This document shows positions 29,601 through 37,924 of a DNA stretch of 64,000 nt, piece after piece. Below the pieces are notes generated by a model. That model ran no database searches. It worked only from the letters and a program-made list of their open reading frames with translations, and was not told the DNA's origin. This DNA comes from Pseudomonas rubra. Lineage in GTDB: Bacteria; Pseudomonadota; Gammaproteobacteria; Pseudomonadales; Pseudomonadaceae. The position numbers were made by a program, and so were the translations under genes. The stretch lies in assembly GCF_028656935.1 (NCBI RefSeq), contig NZ_JAMDGZ010000034.1:29729-93728 (forward strand), given 5' to 3'. Positions within the stretch are counted from its first letter, which is position 1. Every line of letters begins with the position of its first letter.

Positions 29601-30783
29601 CTGGCTGGCCGAAAGCAGGCGTTTCGCCCCGCAGTTGAAACTGCATCTGTATCAGCAAGAGCGCAACCTGACTGACCTCGGCCCCGGCGACCTGATCATC
29701 ACCAGCTATGGCCTGTTGCAACAGGACAGTGCAGCCTTCGCCGCCTGTTGCTGGAACAGCGTGGTATTGGACGAGGCGCAGGCAATCAAGAATGCCCAGA
29801 CCAAGCGTTCCCAAGCCGTCATGGCTTTGCAGGCCGACTTCCGCGTGGTTTCCACTGGCACCCCGGTGGAAAATCACTTAGGCGAGCTGTGGAACCTGTT
29901 CCGATTCATCAATCCAGGGCTGCTCGGCAGCCAGGAAAGCTTCAGCAGCCGCTTCGCTACCCCCATCGAACAGGGCGATGCAGCAGCCCGGCGGGCACTG
30001 AAGGCGCTCATCCAGCCCTTCATCCTGCGCCGCCTCAAAAGCCAGGTGCTCGATGAACTGCCCCCACGTACCGAGATTACCTACAAAGTACCGCTGTCCG
30101 ATGATGAGGCTCACCACTACGAAGCCCTTCGCCAGCAAGCGCTAAACAATGTCTCTGACTTGGCTCCCGGAGCAGGCAGGTCGTTTCAGATACTGACGGA
30201 AATCACCCGCCTGCGCAGGTTTTGCTGCCATCCAACGCTGGTGATTCCGGAATCGACCCTGCCAGGGAGCAAACTTCAGGCCTTTACTGCGATCGTCGAA
30301 GAGCTCTTGGACAATGGCCACAAAGCCTTGGTTTTCAGCCAGTACGTCGACCACCTGAGCATCGCTCGCACGTGGCTTGCTGAAAAAAACATCGCCTACC
30401 AGTACCTCGATGGCAGCGTACCCGCCAAGGAGCGGGAGAGCCGCGTGAACGCCTTCCAGGCTGGGGTGGGTGAGGTATTCCTCATCAGCCTGAAGGCCGG
30501 CGGCAGTGGCCTTAACCTTACCGCCGCCGACTATGTGATCCACCTCGATCCCTGGTGGAACCCGGCGGTGGAGGACCAGGCCAGTGACCGCGCCTATCGC
30601 ATTGGCCAGCAGCGCCCGGTGACCATTTACCGGCTGGTCGCCGAGAACACCATCGAGGAACAGATCGTCGCCTTGCATTCTCGCAAACGAGACTTGGCCC
30701 AGAGGCTGCTGGAAGGTGGCGAGGTCAGCGCGAAGCTGGATGCCGATGCCCTGTTGACGCTACTTGCGGGCGCGGTGCACTGA
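26692..30783 (+). CDS. SNF2-family DEAD/DEAH-box ATPase (RapA/HepA-like), long form
   Basis: This is a 1363-aa protein. The C-terminal third is a complete SNF2 motor: Walker A DDMGLGKT near 936-943, DEAQ near 1027, STGTPVENHLGELWNLF near 1053, ILRRLKSQV, FSQYVDHL near 1218, GSVPAKERE, then LISLKAGGSGLNLT and QASDRAYRIGQQRPV near 1300. Such ATPases translocate on double-stranded DNA and remodel protein-DNA complexes. The first 900 residues are a long leucine/glutamine-rich alpha-helical region of repeat type with no zinc-binding SWIM cysteines that I can see. The protein is longer than the roughly 1100 aa I expect for the common Pseudomonas version. It is a single-gene transcription unit. Confidence 0.85.
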   Translation: MSRHPLSPDSLPNNCKAVLYALVTAFPGKGKTSLLKLLRTMGICDPGGKLLDVTTLPGLLQLLQDQGWVDVEQRNEGQYFVVAAQRRNSVLLSLLGAADGSLRLYQINASLPALVQWQVPGKPRVLQELWLSLLSADCQLLQQSLHLAERLLPVSQWPDQHPMQLLQSDPTGLEVFGQLDETVRGLLLEDHLRLNNSLLGPVGGSYALAQHEMMLRPSPALGLQLMQQALWRGDWKALQHYGGQDFPLTFQSLQSMLHGKASETLQLLRSWLTDQRRLTKKRKIDLPPLLNALYCLALIAENDSQHHAALKQALVLGEKQNYGRAYSVLSQLFEQLQGNTPELSYLRPVALNGLDGLLLALALYWLDAPLAREQDWRKTLEDYRGELDQQGYTWLAAEFDALIAVQFGVPRKLHDLHHDTGLKPLATLHQRQEAWQHALSALSQLKPASAPTSPADKKTTRLAWMLNLHSYSNQLEPREQKLGAKGQWSKGRSVALKRLRDEGGSLDFLCEQDRQAISVIQAQSFYSQVEYALPLGVALPRLVGHPALFWHDAPDVRVELQAGHASLHLQAQDGQIHLRLEPLGIVTADTYYLHQQTPTRLQVYSVNSDLRQIAKIIGDGLRVPQSGKAQLIDAVSAIAPLLPIHSDLPELAVDLEHEHADTRLYAHLLPLAEGLRLQLLVRPLAESSWFRPGQGAQNVLGERDGKPLQVCRDLAGERQTLQQVLHACPGLANANSDGQEWQLDQPQDALQVLGELHALDGNQVHCVWPEGERMRIKGRLKLNELKLGLRKQGEWFVLQGEIAFDDGKVLQLRQLLELLKASPGRFLKLDERDWLALDETLRKRLDELTHLADRVTDQGLRLSPLTAPLLAGLAAEVGEFNADKSWQAHLEKLQSLRDYQPQLPRTLLADLRAYQHEGFMWLARLAEWGVGACLADDMGLGKTIQILAILLQRAANGPQLVVAPTSVTLNWLAESRRFAPQLKLHLYQQERNLTDLGPGDLIITSYGLLQQDSAAFAACCWNSVVLDEAQAIKNAQTKRSQAVMALQADFRVVSTGTPVENHLGELWNLFRFINPGLLGSQESFSSRFATPIEQGDAAARRALKALIQPFILRRLKSQVLDELPPRTEITYKVPLSDDEAHHYEALRQQALNNVSDLAPGAGRSFQILTEITRLRRFCCHPTLVIPESTLPGSKLQAFTAIVEELLDNGHKALVFSQYVDHLSIARTWLAEKNIAYQYLDGSVPAKERESRVNAFQAGVGEVFLISLKAGGSGLNLTAADYVIHLDPWWNPAVEDQASDRAYRIGQQRPVTIYRLVAENTIEEQIVALHSRKRDLAQRLLEGGEVSAKLDADALLTLLAGAVH

Positions 30784-30847
30784 TTCATCGATCGCACTGA
30801 TGATTACTATCGAGACGCCCACCTGTAGGCTTGGCAAAACCGCCTCC

Positions 30848-30853
30848 TATAAT
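30848..30853 (+). promoter_or_regulatory. -10 element TATAAT upstream of the MFS gene
   Basis: A consensus TATAAT lies 64 bp before the MFS start. No good -35 is present at 16-18 bp; TGTAGG at 30824-30829 is the best placed. The hexamer TTGGCA at 30831 is too close to serve. This is a plausible sigma-70 promoter with a weak -35. Confidence 0.4.
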
Positions 30854-30917
30854 CGCGTCCAAATTTTCCCGTTCCCGCGCCTGCCTCAGGCGACAGTCCC
30901 CTTTGGAATCCAGCACC

Positions 30918-32144
30918 ATGTCACGCGTCAACCAGGGCCCTCACGGCCTTCTCGAACATAATCAACAGAGCGTCATACAGCAGTGGCTGGCGATTCTCTC
31001 GGTCGCCGTGGGTGCCTTCGCCCTGGTTACCAGTGAGTTTCTCCCGGTGGGCGTACTCAACGATGTCGCCAGTGATCTGGGCATCAGTGCCGGCCAAGCC
31101 GGCCTGATGGTGACCCTGCCCGGCATCATGGCCGCCCTCGCCGCCCCCTTGCTCTCAGTGGGCATTGGCACGTTGGATCGTCGCTATCTGCTGATCGGCC
31201 TGACGCTGATCATGATCATCGCCAACTCGGTGGTGGCCTACGCCAGCGACTTCAGCCTGCTGCTGTTTGGCCGCGTGCTACTGGGCATCAGTATCGGCGG
31301 TTTCTGGGCGACGGCCATTGCCCTTAGCAGCCGCCTGGCGCCCAAGGGCGTGGGCGTGGCCCAAGCCACCTCGATCATCATGGTCGGTGTGACCCTGGCC
31401 ACCGTGCTGGGCGTGCCCGTAGGCACCTGGCTCAGTGGCTTGATGGGCTGGCGCATGACCTTTCTGGTCACCGCGCTGGTGGGCGTACCGGTATTGCTCG
31501 CGCAGATCTTCCTGCTACCGCGGCTCACCCCCGAAAAAGCCATTCGCATCAGTGACCTGCCGGCCCTGTTCATCAATCCACAGGCTCGAGTTGGATTGAT
31601 CACCGTACTGCTGATTGGCCTGGCGCACTTTGCCGCGTACACCTATGTCGCACCCTTCTTCAAACAGAATGCCGGCTTCGATGGGCCGACCATTGGCTCA
31701 CTGCTGCTGTTGTATGGCGTGGCCGGGGTGGCGGGGAATATTTTCGCAGGTTTCGCCGCCAACCGAAGCGTGCGTCACACGCTGTTGCTGGTCGCACTGA
31801 TGATCGCCATCAGCACCGCCCTGTTCCCGTACTACGCCACTGGCATGACTGGCGCCGCGATGCTGATTGCACTGTGGGGCTTCGCCTTCGGCGCCTTCCC
31901 CGCCTGCGCCAGCATCTGGATGTTTGTGGTAGCGCCCAAGGATGTCGAACGCGGCATGCCACTGTTCGTCGCCATGTTCCAGGTGATTATCGCCTTGGGC
32001 TCGTTCTTCGGCGGGCAGATCGTCGACCAGTTGGGCAGCTCGGTACTCTTGAGTTTAGCCACGGCCCTGGTGGGCTGCGGTTTTGTCACTGTGCTGGTGA
32101 TGGGGCGCAACGTCAGCAATAGCCTGGCGGCCCAACCCTGCTGA
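30918..32144 (+). CDS. MFS drug/metabolite exporter (DHA1 type)
   Basis: This is 408 aa from the ATG at 30918 (MSRVNQGP). Twelve hydrophobic segments and the MFS loop signature around GIGTLDRRYLLIG and GRVLLGISIGGFWAT place it in the drug:H+ antiporter-1 group that includes sugar and purine-nucleoside exporters (SotB/NepI-like). The pattern ALVTSEFLPVGVLNDVA at the first helix is typical of that group. The upstream extension to 30831 is not used because it overlaps the promoter. The substrate is unknown. It probably pumps a small metabolite or drug outward using the proton gradient. Confidence 0.75.
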   Translation: MSRVNQGPHGLLEHNQQSVIQQWLAILSVAVGAFALVTSEFLPVGVLNDVASDLGISAGQAGLMVTLPGIMAALAAPLLSVGIGTLDRRYLLIGLTLIMIIANSVVAYASDFSLLLFGRVLLGISIGGFWATAIALSSRLAPKGVGVAQATSIIMVGVTLATVLGVPVGTWLSGLMGWRMTFLVTALVGVPVLLAQIFLLPRLTPEKAIRISDLPALFINPQARVGLITVLLIGLAHFAAYTYVAPFFKQNAGFDGPTIGSLLLLYGVAGVAGNIFAGFAANRSVRHTLLLVALMIAISTALFPYYATGMTGAAMLIALWGFAFGAFPACASIWMFVVAPKDVERGMPLFVAMFQVIIALGSFFGGQIVDQLGSSVLLSLATALVGCGFVTVLVMGRNVSNSLAAQPC

Positions 32145-32170
32145 CAGATCGATGTCGATGCGGCTGTCTG

Positions 32171-32266
32171 TGTGAGAGCGGGCTTGCCCCGCGAACACGG
32201 GCGCAGCCCGTGCCAGGCAACTCCATTTCCGGGCCGGCCTCTTCGCGGGGCAAGCCCGCTCTCACA
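32171..32266. repeat. Inverted pair of REP elements
   Basis: A perfect 25-bp inverted repeat (arms 32171-32195 and 32242-32266, core GCGGGCTTGCCCCGCGAA) encloses a second perfect stem, CACGGGC-GCA-GCCCGTG, at 32196-32212. This is the usual form of paired Pseudomonas REP sequences between convergent genes, here the MFS and TonB-receptor genes. Confidence 0.85.
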
Positions 32267-32271
32267 AAATA

Positions 32272-32297
32272 AACTGCCGCAAAAAGTTACGGCAGTT
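32272..32297 (-). terminator. Rho-independent terminator of the TonB-receptor gene
   Basis: Read on the minus strand, AACTGCCG, a 10-nt loop and CGGCAGTT form an 8-bp stem followed by TTATTTT, 12 bp after the receptor stop codon. Confidence 0.7.
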
Positions 32298-32308
32298 AGC
32301 TGGCAGCC

Positions 32309-34753
32309 TCACCACTTGTAAGTCAAATCCGCCGTCACCGTCCGCTCCGCACCCAACAGGCAGCCTACGCTGGCGAAGCATCCCGCCACGTAATACTTAT
32401 CCGTCAGGTTCTTCACGTTCAACTGCGCCTTCAGGCCATCGAGGCTGGCGTCGGCCTTGCCGAAGTCGTAGCTGAGCATCGCGTCCATCACCGTGTAGTC
32501 CGGTACCTTGAAGGTGTTCTGCGCATCGCCGAAGGTCGAGTCGGTGTAACGCACCCCCGCGCCGAAGCCAAGCCCGGCGAACAAGCCTCCCTGCACGGTG
32601 TAGTCGGACCACAGCGACGCCAGGTGCTTCGGAGTACGGGCCGGGGTCTTGCCCTTGTTGCTCATGCCAGCGGCGTTGGGGTTGTCCTGGCTGACTTCGA
32701 CGTCGTTGAGGCTCCAGGAGGCGATCAGGTTCAGGCTGCTGACCGGCTTGAGCACGGCCTCCACTTCGATCCCGCGCGAGGTGACTTCACCTTCCTGAAC
32801 GCTGTAGCTCGGCGCCGAGACATCGGTGGTCAGGACGTTCTTCCGGCGCAGGTCGAAGGCGGCGACGGTGAGGTAGCTGTCGTAGCCGCTGGGCTGGTAC
32901 TTCACCCCCACTTCGTATTGCCGGGCGGTTTCCGGCTCGAACGGCGAGCCGCTGCGGTCGGTGCCCGAAGTCGGGATAAAGGATTCGCTGTAGCTGATGT
33001 AGGGAAACACCCCGCTGTCGAACAGGTAGCCGAGGCCAAGGCGACCGGTGAAGTCCTCCGCGTCCAGCGTGGTCAGCCCGCCGGTGGTGCGGCCGCTGGC
33101 CACGTTATAGGTGCGGCTGTCGGTGTCCTGGCTGGCCCAGTCGTAACGCCCGCCCAGCGAGGCGACCCATTTGCCGAGCTTGATCTGGTCCTGCAGATAG
33201 ACACCCAACTGGCGGCTCTTTTCCGAGGTGCCGAGCTGGCTGGTGTAGCGCGAGGTATCGACCACCACACTGCGGTCCGGCGCATAGATATTGATGGCTG
33301 GCGCGTCGCCCGTCTGCACGTCGTTGCTGCGCCGGCTGTGTTGATAGTCGACGCCGCCGAGCAAGGTGTGATTCAGCGGCCCGGTATCGAATTTGCCGAG
33401 CAACTGGTTATCGACCGCGAAATTGTCGTTGCCGTAGTCACGCAGTTGGTAATAACGGTTGAGGGTGGTACCGGCGATCACCGCGCTGTTGCGGTACAGC
33501 TGGTGCTCGTAGCCGGTGAAGTGGGTGTAGCGGGCGTTCTGGCGCAAGGTCCAGGTGTCGTTGAGGGCATGGCTGAATTCGTAGCCGAGGCTGGTCTGCT
33601 CGGACTTTTCGGCGTCGAAACCGGGCTCGTTCAACGAGCGGTGACGCGGTACCCGGCCATTGGGATTGGAGCCGTCGAACAGCGAGTACGGCATATTGCT
33701 GGTGAACAGGTTCTTGTTGCGCTGGTAGGACGCCAGGATCGTCAGCGAGGTGTCTTCGTCCGGAGCCCAGGTCAGGCTCGGCGCAACATAGACACGGTCG
33801 TCCTTGATGCCGTCGATGCTGTTGTCGGCATCGCGGCCGAGGGCGACCAGGCGATACGCCAAGGTGTTCTGCTGATCCAGTACATCGCCGACATCGGTAT
33901 AGGTCTGCAGCCGGTTGTCGCTGCCGGTGGAGAAACCCACCTCACGATGGGCGGCGAAGGTCGGGCGCTTGGACACGAAGTTCACGGTACCGCCCGGCGA
34001 GCCCTGGCCGTACAGCACCGAGGCCGGCCCCTTGAGCACCTCGATACGCTCCATGCCCCACGGCTCCGGTGCGTAGTAGCCGATCTGGTTGTTGCGCAGG
34101 CCGTCGGTGTAGGCGTTGGCGTTTATCTGCTGGAAGCCGCGCACCATGATGGTGTTGTCGGTGGGGTTGTTGCCGGCGACACCGGCGTGCACGCCGGCGG
34201 TATAGCCCAGGCCGTCACTGACGGTTTGCGCACCCTGGGCGGTCAGGCGGTCGCGGGTGACCACGGAGATCGACTGGGTGGTTTCCAGTAGCGCGGTGTC
34301 GGTTTTTGTGGCGCTGCTGGCGCGGGTCGCCAGGTAGCCATCCACCGGCCCGTTGGGGTTTTGCGAGGCGAGCACGCCCTGGATGCTGGTGGCGTCCAGT
34401 TGCAGCGCCGCGCCCTGCTCCGCTTGCGGCACCAGCACAAAGCCTGCGGCGGTCTGGGCGTAGCTGTAGCCACTGCCGTTGAGCAGATGACGCAAGCCCT
34501 CCTCCACGCCATAGCTGCCGCGCAGACCATTGCTGTGCAAGCCGGACACCAGGCGCCCCTCCACCGCCAGGTCGATGCCGGCCTGGGCGGCGAACTGGCT
34601 GAGTACATCGCCCAGCGCACCCGGCGCAATGTTGTACTGCACCGCCTGCTGCTTGGCATGGGCCTGTACGGCGATCCCCAGCGGCAGAGCACAGGCCAGC
34701 TGGACAGCGAGGAACAGCGGTTTGAACCGGGCGCGGTTACGTGGTTGCGGCAT
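32309..34753 (-). CDS. TonB-dependent siderophore receptor with signalling domain
   Basis: This is 814 aa from the ATG at 34753, which has GGGAG 10 nt upstream. An upstream ATG at 34789 adds 12 residues but lies inside an inverted repeat. A signal peptide of about 35 residues is followed by a secretin/TonB N-terminal signalling domain (QYNIAPGALGDVLSQFA, GLRHLLNGSGY) used to talk to a FecR partner. The plug follows (GFQQINANAYTDGLR, KGPASVLYGQGSPGGTVNF), then a 22-strand barrel ending in DLTYKW. It imports a ferric siderophore using TonB energy. The sigma and anti-sigma genes directly upstream make this a self-inducing FecA/FpvA-type unit. The ligand is not readable. Confidence 0.88.
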   Translation of the reverse strand: MPQPRNRARFKPLFLAVQLACALPLGIAVQAHAKQQAVQYNIAPGALGDVLSQFAAQAGIDLAVEGRLVSGLHSNGLRGSYGVEEGLRHLLNGSGYSYAQTAAGFVLVPQAEQGAALQLDATSIQGVLASQNPNGPVDGYLATRASSATKTDTALLETTQSISVVTRDRLTAQGAQTVSDGLGYTAGVHAGVAGNNPTDNTIMVRGFQQINANAYTDGLRNNQIGYYAPEPWGMERIEVLKGPASVLYGQGSPGGTVNFVSKRPTFAAHREVGFSTGSDNRLQTYTDVGDVLDQQNTLAYRLVALGRDADNSIDGIKDDRVYVAPSLTWAPDEDTSLTILASYQRNKNLFTSNMPYSLFDGSNPNGRVPRHRSLNEPGFDAEKSEQTSLGYEFSHALNDTWTLRQNARYTHFTGYEHQLYRNSAVIAGTTLNRYYQLRDYGNDNFAVDNQLLGKFDTGPLNHTLLGGVDYQHSRRSNDVQTGDAPAINIYAPDRSVVVDTSRYTSQLGTSEKSRQLGVYLQDQIKLGKWVASLGGRYDWASQDTDSRTYNVASGRTTGGLTTLDAEDFTGRLGLGYLFDSGVFPYISYSESFIPTSGTDRSGSPFEPETARQYEVGVKYQPSGYDSYLTVAAFDLRRKNVLTTDVSAPSYSVQEGEVTSRGIEVEAVLKPVSSLNLIASWSLNDVEVSQDNPNAAGMSNKGKTPARTPKHLASLWSDYTVQGGLFAGLGFGAGVRYTDSTFGDAQNTFKVPDYTVMDAMLSYDFGKADASLDGLKAQLNVKNLTDKYYVAGCFASVGCLLGAERTVTADLTYKW

Positions 34754-34771
34754 GGTGAAGCGTCTCCCAGT

Positions 34772-34798
34772 GTTGAGTTTCATTCTCATAAACTCAAC
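34772..34798. promoter_or_regulatory. Perfect 9-bp inverted repeat upstream of the receptor gene
   Basis: GTTGAGTTT and AAACTCAAC flank the 9-nt centre CATTCTCAT, in the 94-bp gap between the fecR-like and receptor genes and about 20 bp before the receptor start. It could be an operator (the centre has the ATTCTCAT flavour of iron boxes) or a leader hairpin. Confidence 0.45.
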
Positions 34799-34847
34799 GG
34801 ACCACCGGGAAAAAGGCGAACCACGCTCCCGAACTTTTTCGACGGAT

Positions 34848-35837
34848 CTATTTTTCGCGCAGGTTTATCCGGGTAATCCACGGCGTGAGCCGGCTGACTT
34901 CGATCGGCAAGCTGGCTTCGAGCAGTTGCAGCGCGCGCTGCGGATTGTCCAGCGGCAACGAGGCGAACACCTGAATCTGCGCGAGCGCCTCGCGGTCGAA
35001 GCTGAGCACCCCGGCGTACTGCCGGCCCAACTGCTCCAGCACCTCGGGCAGCGACACGCCACGGGCCAGCAGGCGGTGTTGCTGCCAGGCCTGATCGGTG
35101 GCCTGTACGTCGATCGGCTGCACACCCTCGAGGCCGTCACGGCGGATGCGCAACTGCTGCCCCGCCGACACCACCGCCTCGCCCGGCCCTTCACTTGGGC
35201 GGGCCAGTGTTGTCGATTCGAGCATGCTCAGGTCAGTGGCGTCGGGCTGCCGGGTGACCACAAAACGTGTGCCCAGTGCGCGGATACTGCCGTCGCCGGT
35301 CACCACCAGGAATGGCCGTTGGGCATCGGCGGCCACGTCCACGCGGATTGCGCCGCGCAGCAATTGCACTTCGCGCCCGGAGGCGCTGAAGTGCAGGTTG
35401 ACCGCGCTGCCACCGGCCAGAGTCAGGCGGCTGCCGTCCTCAAGGCGGGTTTCCTGCCACTGGCCGGGGCCCGTGTCGAGGTCGGCAAACAGTAAGGTAT
35501 TGGGGTAGTGCTGCCAGGCCAGCCAGCCGGGCACCAGCAGCATCAGGCCGATGCCCAGCGCAGCGCCCAGTCGCTTATTGCGCCGACCTCGCTCACTGAA
35601 CTGCATTTCGCCATCGATCAGCCGGTGCAGCCGGCGACCACCTTCGGGCGCCTGGCGAATGCCGCGCAGGCTGGCCAACAGCCGCTCCATGCCTTGCGCG
35701 GCCTCGGCGTGCGCGGGGCTGAGTTGCTTCCACTGCGCGTATTCGCGTTCGCTGTGCTCGCGCTCGGCGGCGTCATCGGCACTGAGTAGCACAAGCCACT
35801 CGGCCGCCTGCTGGCTCAGGTCATTGCCCTCGCTCAT
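34848..35837 (-). CDS. FecR-like anti-sigma regulator
   Basis: This is 329 aa, and its start ATGA overlaps the end of the sigma-factor gene by 4 bp. The N-terminal cytoplasmic part carries a helical anti-sigma domain with WLVLLSADDAAEREHSE. One membrane helix is near residues 87-107 (GAALGIGLMLLVPGWLAW). The periplasmic part has the FecR pattern TGPGQWQETRLEDGSRLTLA and a C-terminal secretin-like STN domain. It should receive the signal from the receptor's N-terminal domain and release or activate the sigma factor. Confidence 0.85.
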   Translation of the reverse strand: MSEGNDLSQQAAEWLVLLSADDAAEREHSEREYAQWKQLSPAHAEAAQGMERLLASLRGIRQAPEGGRRLHRLIDGEMQFSERGRRNKRLGAALGIGLMLLVPGWLAWQHYPNTLLFADLDTGPGQWQETRLEDGSRLTLAGGSAVNLHFSASGREVQLLRGAIRVDVAADAQRPFLVVTGDGSIRALGTRFVVTRQPDATDLSMLESTTLARPSEGPGEAVVSAGQQLRIRRDGLEGVQPIDVQATDQAWQQHRLLARGVSLPEVLEQLGRQYAGVLSFDREALAQIQVFASLPLDNPQRALQLLEASLPIEVSRLTPWITRINLREK

Positions 35838-36343
35838 GAAGGGTCACGCAGCGACTGACAATGCAGCAGCACCTGTACCAGGTACTTCTGCACCATGCGC
35901 ACGCTGACCCCCAGGTGTTCGGCGACCTGTGCCTGGGGGTGGCCTTCGAGGTAATGCAAGAGAAAGGCTTCCCGGGGCTTGCTGCCAAGACCGTCGAGCA
36001 ACCGGCAAATCTGCTCCAGCGCATCGAGGGTTTCCCAGATGCGCTCGGCGCTCGGCGCGCCGGGATGTTCCAGGGCAAGCAGGGCCAAGTCTTCCAGGTA
36101 GGCCTTTTCCAGACGCTGGCGACGGGCACGGTCGATCAGCAGATTGCGAGCAGTAGTTGCGATGTAGCCCCGCGACTGACTGGCCTGCAGCAGAGCGTCG
36201 CGGGATGAAAGGATGCGTAGAAAGGTGTCCTGAGCCACATCCGCCGCGTTGTGCGCACAGCCGAGTTTCTTGCGCAGCCAGCCAAACACCCAGCCGTGGT
36301 GTTCACTGTAGACATCGTGCATCAGCTTGTTGGAATCAGCCAC
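35834..36343 (-). CDS. FecI-like ECF sigma factor
   Basis: This is 169 aa. The region-2 helix contains DVAQDTFLRILSSRD and SRGYIATTARNLLIDRARR. Region 4 contains LGSKPREAFLLHYLEGHPQAQVAEHLGVSVRMVQKYLVQ. The length and the absence of region 3 are typical of iron-starvation extracytoplasmic-function sigma factors. It heads the three-gene unit with the anti-sigma and receptor genes, and a Fur-like box lies 28-47 bp before its start. It should direct transcription of the receptor when the ferric siderophore is bound. Confidence 0.88.
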   Translation of the reverse strand: MADSNKLMHDVYSEHHGWVFGWLRKKLGCAHNAADVAQDTFLRILSSRDALLQASQSRGYIATTARNLLIDRARRQRLEKAYLEDLALLALEHPGAPSAERIWETLDALEQICRLLDGLGSKPREAFLLHYLEGHPQAQVAEHLGVSVRMVQKYLVQVLLHCQSLRDPS

Positions 36344-36370
36344 GGAAGTAGGCTCGGCAACGGGCGGGAT

Positions 36371-36390
36371 TGAGAATTTATCTCATTACT
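36371..36390. promoter_or_regulatory. Fur-box-like operator
   Basis: TGAGAATTTATCTCATTACT is AT-rich and has the GAGAAT/ATCTCATT arms of a Fur site. It lies just upstream of the sigma-factor gene, where iron repression is expected for this class. Confidence 0.55.
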
Positions 36391-36550
36391 GAGTGAATGT
36401 GAACGTGGAGAATACCTCGGTCGGCCTCAAGCTCAGCCCGATGCATGACAACGACCTGGCCTTCTCCTCGTTGGGAAGGCGAAAATAGCGCGTGATCAAA
36501 TCAAACTGCGTATCGGTGGCCGCGGTCATTGGCAAAGCTAGCAGCCACCA

Positions 36551-37162
36551 TCATCGTCCAGGTGGTAGCGAGGCCTGTAACGTATCTAGGTCGGCTATCG
36601 GGAGTTCAAAGCTTTCCAAAGCCAGCATGCTGCCGTTGGAGAGTTGCCAGTTGTAGAAGTCTGAAAAGTCGTTCTTAGTCAGCGCGCGGATTGTCTTTGC
36701 AACGAAGCCGTGCGCTACAAGAAGAACACGCTTCGATGGATATCTCGATTCTAGATCTATCAATCCGTCTCTGACCCGCTTCACAACGTCGACAATCGAC
36801 TCTCCGCCGGTTGGCCCGAGACTCCATTGACGCGTAATGTTTTGCGACCAAAGCTGCGGATATCGCGCTCTTGCGTCTGACTGGGTCAACCCCTCGAAAA
36901 CCCCCACATCACGCTCTCGAAAGCAGTCCATTGTCTGGGCTGGGAGATTGAGCCTCTGGTTAAGAATACTGGCGGTTTCCATTGCCCGTAGACGTGGAGA
37001 TACAACAAGTGCGTCCAGCTGATTGGGCAAGTTCACCCCAAGCGCTTGAGCTTGCTCACGTCCACGTTCTGTAAGCGATGGGTCGAGCGATCCCAGATAA
37101 CGGTGTTCGGCATTCGCCCAGGTTTCACCGTGCCGCACGACATACAAATCCATGAAATCCAT
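36551..37162 (-). CDS. Histidine phosphatase (phosphoglycerate-mutase superfamily)
   Basis: This is 203 aa with the catalytic RHGE motif at residues 10-13 (VVRHGET), Arg near 60 in SPRLRAMETA, the Glu in FRERDVGVFEG and the second histidine in LLVAHGFVAKTIRAL. All active-site residues of the branch-1 phosphatases are present. Members act on varied phosphomonoesters such as alpha-ribazole-phosphate, fructose bisphosphate or nucleotides, and the substrate cannot be deduced here. There are no cofactor-biosynthesis neighbours. The start is at 37162 or, two codons into the protein, at ATG 37153; neither has a strong ribosome-binding site. Confidence 0.75.
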   Translation of the reverse strand: MDFMDLYVVRHGETWANAEHRYLGSLDPSLTERGREQAQALGVNLPNQLDALVVSPRLRAMETASILNQRLNLPAQTMDCFRERDVGVFEGLTQSDARARYPQLWSQNITRQWSLGPTGGESIVDVVKRVRDGLIDLESRYPSKRVLLVAHGFVAKTIRALTKNDFSDFYNWQLSNGSMLALESFELPIADLDTLQASLPPGR

Positions 37163-37400
37163 CTCATCAGGTTGAAAGCGGGGGATTGTATCAACCTGGA
37201 AGTACCCGGCGCAGATGATCTAGATCGCCTGCTTTGGGTCGGACTCTGCCGTTCGTGAGGGGCCGCTTCGGGTCGATTAGCGATCATCCACAAACCAAGC
37301 TGTCGGCCGTGATCAACTAAACGGCGAACTCAGTGGCCAGAGCCATGATAAGTTACACCACTTCCTGGGACACGATCGGAATTCCCGAGTAAACGATCCG

Positions 37401-37886
37401 TTAAACTGAGTAGTGCGCCAGCAAGCGCTCATACACTGCTGTGTCCCGGGTGATCAGTAGCAGGCTTGGACAGCCGCCGAGCAGAGCATGCACTGGTCGC
37501 AAATCAGCAATTTGCGACCAGAACTCGTCGACCTTGGCACCGTCTCCGAAAGGTTGAAATGCGATCGCACTGCTAAACCGGGAGAGCGTAGTCATATCTG
37601 GCAAACGCTCAAAAACATACCACTCATCAAAGCCTGGTGTGGGCAACTGAGCGATATCCGTAACCATGGGGCTGATCGCCAAGTCACCCACAGGTTGCCA
37701 CCCACCGGCGATCTCGGCATCGCTGAGGTGATAGCGCCCGCTATCCGACCAGGCGATTGCTACATAGCGGCCCAGTACCAGCTGAGGGTGCTGGCGAATG
37801 ACGTCGCGCAAGTTGACATCGTATCCCTCGTTCCAATCAAGAGCGCTGTAGCCGAGGCGCGAACCGGTGTGCAGTTCGGCTGTCAT
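37401..37886 (-). CDS. Hypothetical protein, 161 aa
   Basis: The ATG at 37886 is preceded by AAGGA at 6 nt. The protein is soluble with no signal peptide and is rich in tryptophan and aromatic residues (YVAIAWSDSGRYHLSDAEIAGGW, EWYVFERLPD). I do not recognise it. It is followed (upstream on the same strand) by a small secreted protein gene with a 38-bp gap, so the two may be co-transcribed. Confidence 0.55.
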   Translation of the reverse strand: MTAELHTGSRLGYSALDWNEGYDVNLRDVIRQHPQLVLGRYVAIAWSDSGRYHLSDAEIAGGWQPVGDLAISPMVTDIAQLPTPGFDEWYVFERLPDMTTLSRFSSAIAFQPFGDGAKVDEFWSQIADLRPVHALLGGCPSLLLITRDTAVYERLLAHYSV

Positions 37887-37924
37887 GTGTTTTCCTTTCA
37901 GGGCGGTGACGTAGGTAGGTCTAT

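Noticed and set aside
32624..34291. Antisense frame of 555 codons inside the TonB receptor
   Set aside because: The receptor has a full set of domains on the minus strand; the antisense product is Val/Ala/Gly-rich without a start signal.
36400..36500. Short plus-strand reading with NVENTSVGLKLSPMHDND, possibly an old-yellow-enzyme fragment
   Set aside because: Only about 30 codons, no flavin or catalytic residues, and the resemblance could be chance.
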